The translations under genes and the position numbers were made by a program. A model generated the notes under the pieces. It was given only the letters and a program-made list of their open reading frames with translations, had not been told where the DNA came from and did not search any database. This document shows positions 59,084 through 64,000 of a DNA stretch of 64,000 nucleotides, piece by piece; the stretch's first letter is position 1, and every line of letters starts with the position of its first letter. The DNA comes from Lumnitzera littorea (lineage: Eukaryota > Streptophyta > Magnoliopsida > Myrtales > Combretaceae), in the NCBI GenBank assembly GCA_024138015.1, contig JAMXBB010000012.1, positions 17,346,634 to 17,410,633 of the forward strand, given 5' to 3'.

Positions 59084-62000
59084 TTTTGCAAGTATATAAT
59101 CATTGACTTCTTTCAAGTTACTTAATATATAATAGAGACTAGTTGGTAGTGAATTTACAAGATAGGTACGGATAGTTAGTTGAGCTTGCTATGAATTTAT
59201 TATTCATAATTATTTATTTTTTATAAGCATATATGCAATTATAGTTTATTTATTAATTTTTTTTACTTGAAATTTGTATCAAATCATATAAGTAAAAAAT
59301 TATAATGATAGATATATATTGTCAATATTGAAACATAACTAAAAACAATTATATGTTTTTGAAAATGGTTTCAACTCAATGGTTTATAACTCTCAACCAT
59401 TAAAAGTAGTTTAGTTCATTAGAGGTTCAAATTGAATTGGACCGAACTATAAACACTCCTTATTGCTTTAACCAATTGGTGGGAATTTCTCCATCAATGA
59501 AACTATATTACTTCTACTCATATCCTATGTCACAATCCCATATTTGATAGTAATATGGACTAAATGTAGTATTTAAGTTTCAGGTAATCTTCCACTTATA
59601 AGTCTAGTTTTTTGGGATGAACCCTTCTCTTAAACTTGGATTGTAGGATTTGGTGCTTTCTTGATCAATCCAACGAAAAGGGTACTCTAAAAAGGAGTAA
59701 CTTATGAGAGGGTTATATGAGACAAAGTTATCACGTAAAGTAAAATGAGGGTTATCCAAAGTAAGAGTTGCTTAAAGAAGTAGTTCATAAATGCTGACGT
59801 TGGCTTTCAAAGGGGTGATAATATTAAAATCCTATATAGGATAATAATATGGATTGAATATAGTACATAAGTTTAGTGGGTCATTCCACTTATCACACAA
59901 CTGGACTCTTTTCATGTTCTTAGATAAGCATGTTAGTATCATTTATTTCATTAGCTTTTGTGGCTAACTACAAAATCCTCCTTAAAGACTCCGTAGCCAG
60001 TGTAAAATTATTATATAAACAAAACGTTGAAAAACCTTTGGAATATACGAGACATTTTACCTTTCAAGCAAACTGAGGATATATTTGCGCCCATCTGCAA
60101 TTTGATTATTCATACGAACGCGTATTCTAGCGACATTTGACAACATTGTAAAATTTCTGATCACTAAATCGACTGATGTTTGTGGGTTGTCCCATCTGCG
60201 TCGAACTATTTTATTGATAAAAGAAGTTTCGAATCTTTCTCTATTAGTCAAGTTGTACAACCCAATACGTAGGGAATTTCATATTTCAAACTTTCGAGAA
60301 GCACTGAAATTAAACCATACTGGACCCACATCCAAATTGGGTCAATTTATGTAACAATCCCCCTTCACTTTGACGCACTTCCCATTCAGACATTGAAGAT
60401 GAACTGTTGACTTCGGCAAATCTACTCTGAAGGCTGCATAATTGATACAAATTTAATCGCGCATTAATGGCTTCTGCTTTTGCTGGAAGCCTTTTCTTTC
60501 GTGATTTATTTTTAGTGGAAAGAGAAACATCTTTTATTCTAATGGAACAACAATATCCACATTCTATCTAGAGCTATACAAATGGAGCAATGGGGTTAAA
60601 AAGAGTAAATAAGGGCTAAAAATTACAAGTCATTTATAAAACGGGCTGCCTAGTATGCCCCGCTTAATCCATATGTTAAAGCAAGCTAATCCATTGAAGA
60701 AGACTTGGTCAATGAACCCATAAAAATTAAAAAAAAAAAAAAAGATTGTTTAAAAGAATAAAAGATAAAGGACTAAAAAAAAAAGCCTCTTAACTTATTT
60801 TTAAATAAAACTCTAAACTAAAGTAAAGAAAATAAGAATTCTTTAAAGAATAATATATGATACTAACCAATTCAACAAACCAGTGTTTGAAATTTAAAAA
60901 AAAAAAAGTTACATATAGGAGAAAAATTAGTTAATCCCATTAAAATCAATTTTATCAATTTCATTGTATCAACCCGATAATATATATATACAATTCCACA
61001 AACCGGTATAACATTTATTTTAATAGGTTTATTTTGTAATTTTAATTTCCATATTGAGAAAAATTCTTGATAAGTTGGTAGGTTGGCTCGCTTGCCCTAC
61101 CAAATTGTATATATATAGGTTTGATGTTACAAGTTGATGGACTAATCGGTATAATTTGCTAACCCATATTGGGTGGTCAAGCCTAAAAATCTAGCCTACA
61201 TATTAAGTAAGCCACAATGAGCTAATCTATTTAATCTATAGGTTAAAGTAAATTGAGACAAATCGTTTAGTCCATTTGCATAATTTTACCCGTATGAAAT
61301 ATGAGTTTTCATTCTAAGAATGGATTAAAAGATAAAAAGTTTATTATCAAATTCAACACAAAGGCAAGACGAAAAAAGAAAATGTAGAAAAATAAAAAAG
61401 ATGATCTTAACAACCAATGAGAAGTTTTACAAGATGTAATAGAGTCGGTTTATGGGATGACCTAGGCTTACTATCCTTTATTTTGATATGATCACGTTTA
61501 ATGAAAAATATTTTGAGTATTAGGTTTACTCAGACTAGAATGTCTTGTCACTTTCTCTCTTCATAGGTACAACTCTCTCTGTGACTACTTGCTTCTTCTT
61601 TCTCATTCTAGATCTAGGGTTTTACTTTTCTTGTTGTTTATATTGAACTGATGAGAACAAATACTGGATTTGTAATCCTCTTATATTGATCTGTCTTTTG
61701 ATAGTGATTTAAGAGTATTTTGTTGCTAGATCTAATTAGGGTTTTGTGCCATTTTTCTATGATTACGAGGTACAAAATGAAAAGACAAGTTAGAAGATTG
61801 GATAGAGGAAAAAAATGATGAATGAATTGAAAGACTAGTCTTGACTTGAAGTGTCAAAGAAACTCCTTACAAGAATTACTCTCAAAGTGGTTCGATGCCT
61901 TTTTCTTTCTTTCCCTTCGGTTTTTATATCTCTTTCAGTTATACTCTCATTACTACATAACAAAGTCTATTAATCTTATATGCTTAAGTTTATTATCAGG

Positions 62001-62783
62001 TATGCTCAAGTCTATTACATGCCTAAGTTTGCTCTATCACTATATGCCTAAGTCTAAATATAATGAATTACTTGAAGACTAATGTATTGCTATTCTATTA
62101 ATAGATGTTTACACAAAATCCTCCAAATGTTTAGGAAATCTCTTGTGTCTCTGACTTCTTCGAGTAATATCCTTGCTAGTCATAACAGGATGCCAATGAA
62201 TGAAAGAAGACTTATTAAAATTGAACCTCAGAACAAAAATGTAGCAATTAGAAGAGCGATTTTCATAAAATTAACCACAAATATAGGGAGAAAATGATGG
62301 AAGAGGGAATATGAACTTGATTTTCAACTCAATCTTTTCATTAAATTCAATAGGATGAAATGTATTTGATTGATAAATTGTCCACATCATCTACATATTA
62401 CATAGAAGCAACCACCTCAACCAAAAGGAGGGTCTATGCCTACTTCAAGTAGTGAGTGCTAAGTTTTGAAAAGGTATGGGGTGTATAAAATTTTTCATTT
62501 TTTCAAGAGATCCATATATTTTATCCTAAACAAATTGCCATAGTTACTTAAGGATTCTTTTAGGTTATTATGTTATTATTATATGATCAATGCCCTATAA
62601 TTTATGAGTGAGCTGCATGAGTCATCCTTAAAAACTTCCATAGTTATGTAGATGCTAAAATTCTTTAAATTAAGCGTTTTTCCCATGTAAAAGGCATAGG
62701 ATCCACTTTGGTTTTTTCCCCAAACTTCACCACCTAAGTGAATGGAACTTCTAACCTAGCATTTTCAAAGCATAAGTATACGT
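59084..62783. other. Gene-free DNA, unrecognised minus-strand open stretches
   Basis: On the minus strand 60566-60310 is open for about 85 codons without a start (it includes KNKSRKKRLPAKAEAI and SSSSMSEWEVRQSEGG), and 60260-60057 gives a 67-codon frame (RETSF-like to ILSLLER). Neither matches a family I know, and chance is a sufficient explanation. 61540-61740 (pyrimidine-rich, with CTAGGGTTTTA and TTAGGGTTTTG) resembles a plant 5' leader, but no coding sequence follows. Confidence 0.35.
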
Positions 62784-63102
62784 TGGAGGTATGTAAGTGG
62801 GTTAAATTGGTCAATACAACTCAATTCATTTTAGCCTACATATTAAACAAGTTGAGTTCAATTAACCAGCTTTTAAATAGGTCAAAGCACCTTGCTTTTA
62901 AGCTGTTTGAAAAATAAGTTAAATGGACTGGCCCGTTGGTCAAAGATGTAAATGTGTTAAACGAGCCAACCCCAACCAACCCACTTTGGCCCACTAGTTA
63001 AACGAACCAAATTTATTTGGTCTGCTTTTTAATGGATTGAAAAACATTTATTAAAATCCGTTTAAAAAGCAAGTTAAACGAGTCACTCCTGTTATACCTC
63101 GA
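62784..63102. mobile_element. MITE with GAGGTAT ends, copy 2
   Basis: Starts TGGAGGTATGTAAGTGGGTT and ends, read inward from the right, TCGAGGTATAACAGGAGT, related to the 46401-46734 element. The interior has the same GTTTAA / AAACGAGCCAAC / AACCCACTTTGGCCC phrases. No target duplication is visible. Confidence 0.5.
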
Positions 63103-64000
63103 TCTTTGATTAACTATCGAGAACTCAAAATGATAACACATTGATTATAAATATTGAACTTTAAAAATATGAATTAGGAAATAAGAAAATAAAGAAATCA
63201 TGAGTAGCATGAGTCGTAAGTACTAGCACATAAAGTGATTATAGTTGCTCAGAATTAATAGATTTAAGGTTTCGAAAAATATTCTCGGAATTGAATAAAT
63301 TTCTAATATAGGATGAAAAAAGCTAAAAGAAACCTCCTTTTAAGGTTTATTTTGTAAAATAAAGTAGGTAAAACATTGAATTTAATAACAACATCGTTTT
63401 ATCAATAACGAATATTTTTATTGTAAACTTGAGATGTGAGACTAGTCTGTAGTGAGACATTAAAAATAAATTACTTAACCTACAAATATAATAATTTGGA
63501 GCAAATAGGAAGTGAATAGCTATATAAATATTAAATATATATGTATATACCTAAAATTGGAAAGAATAATAATATGATATGTATAAATATGTATAAAATC
63601 AATATCATAATTAAGTAAAGTTTATAGAAAATTCATAGGACAACTAGAGAAGTTAATCTTAGATATGTTTTGGATGTGGCATAGCTGTTGGAGAGTAGAC
63701 TGAAAATTGGGACTAAGCTTTTAGACACATACCAACTTAGAAAAAACTTGAAATTTTCACCCTTAAAAATTTCTAACCAACCAAAACTCCCTTATAAATT
63801 CATGAAACCAGCTTCACTTACAAGTTTAGGCAATTTGCATCTCTAGAAAATTTAGAGTGGGGAAATAAAAGACTCGAAGAGATTTTAGGAAAAATTTACA
63901 AAATATTGTGTAAATTCGAGTATATGTGAGAACAAGGGTACACGCCTGACCTAACACAAAACCACCACCATAGACTAAAGGAGCACTCGTAGATAGGCTC
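63103..64000. other. Gene-free DNA
   Basis: AT-rich with no recognised gene. 63640-64000 is somewhat less AT-rich and could belong to a repeat extending past the window edge. Confidence 0.4.

Noticed and set aside
61540..61760. Pyrimidine-rich segment with CTAGGGTTTTA motifs resembling a plant 5' leader
   Set aside because: No coding sequence follows on the plus strand within the next kilobase.

Overview
This is a plant nuclear window, almost certainly from a eudicot. It is AT-rich, gene-sparse, and made mostly of decayed transposons, microsatellites and non-coding DNA. The plant assignment rests on intron-split and intronless plant gene families (DUF241, SAUR, a plant complex I subunit) and on plant Ty3/gypsy and hAT-like repeats. 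No species is assigned.

The left third (about 1-19 kb) is a tandem cluster of four intronless DUF241-type genes on the plus strand: A1 2883-3746, A2 9726-10589, A3 13681-14598 and A4 18140-18820. A1-A3 share a promoter block ending in the same TATATAA box. A second upstream module drives A4 and also survives without an adjacent gene at about 7.6 and 12.6 kb, so the cluster grew by duplication of multi-kilobase units followed by gene loss. A 1.2 kb solo LTR has split the A2 promoter, A3 has lost its ancestral stop codon, and A4 lacks the family N-terminus and carries an overlapping upstream ORF.

At 21.9-22.9 kb on the minus strand is a compact three-exon gene for complex I subunit NDUFB2, whose exons are too short to stand out as long ORFs. 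From 23.9 to 36 kb there is a large inverted-repeat element, AT-rich DNA, and an array of 678-bp tandem repeats (27663-32245) whose later copies look identical and which stops at a single N. A lone SAUR gene (38216-38593, minus) is the only recognised gene between 23 and 47 kb. It is followed by paired dispersed repeats and hAT-like non-autonomous elements.

The right third (47.3-59.1 kb) is a three-level nest. A coding-free LTR element (LTRs at 47.3 and 58.8 kb) was invaded by a Ty3/gypsy element (LTRs 48772-49691 and 57423-58329, with decayed gag, protease, RT, RNase H and integrase). The gag of that element was then split by a 3.1 kb solo LTR with a perfect 5-bp target duplication. The last 5 kb holds no recognised gene. 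Nothing seen here is a clearly new biological system. The most informative parts are the modular DUF241 cluster and its LTR-interrupted promoter, the homogeneous tandem array, and the datable transposon nest.
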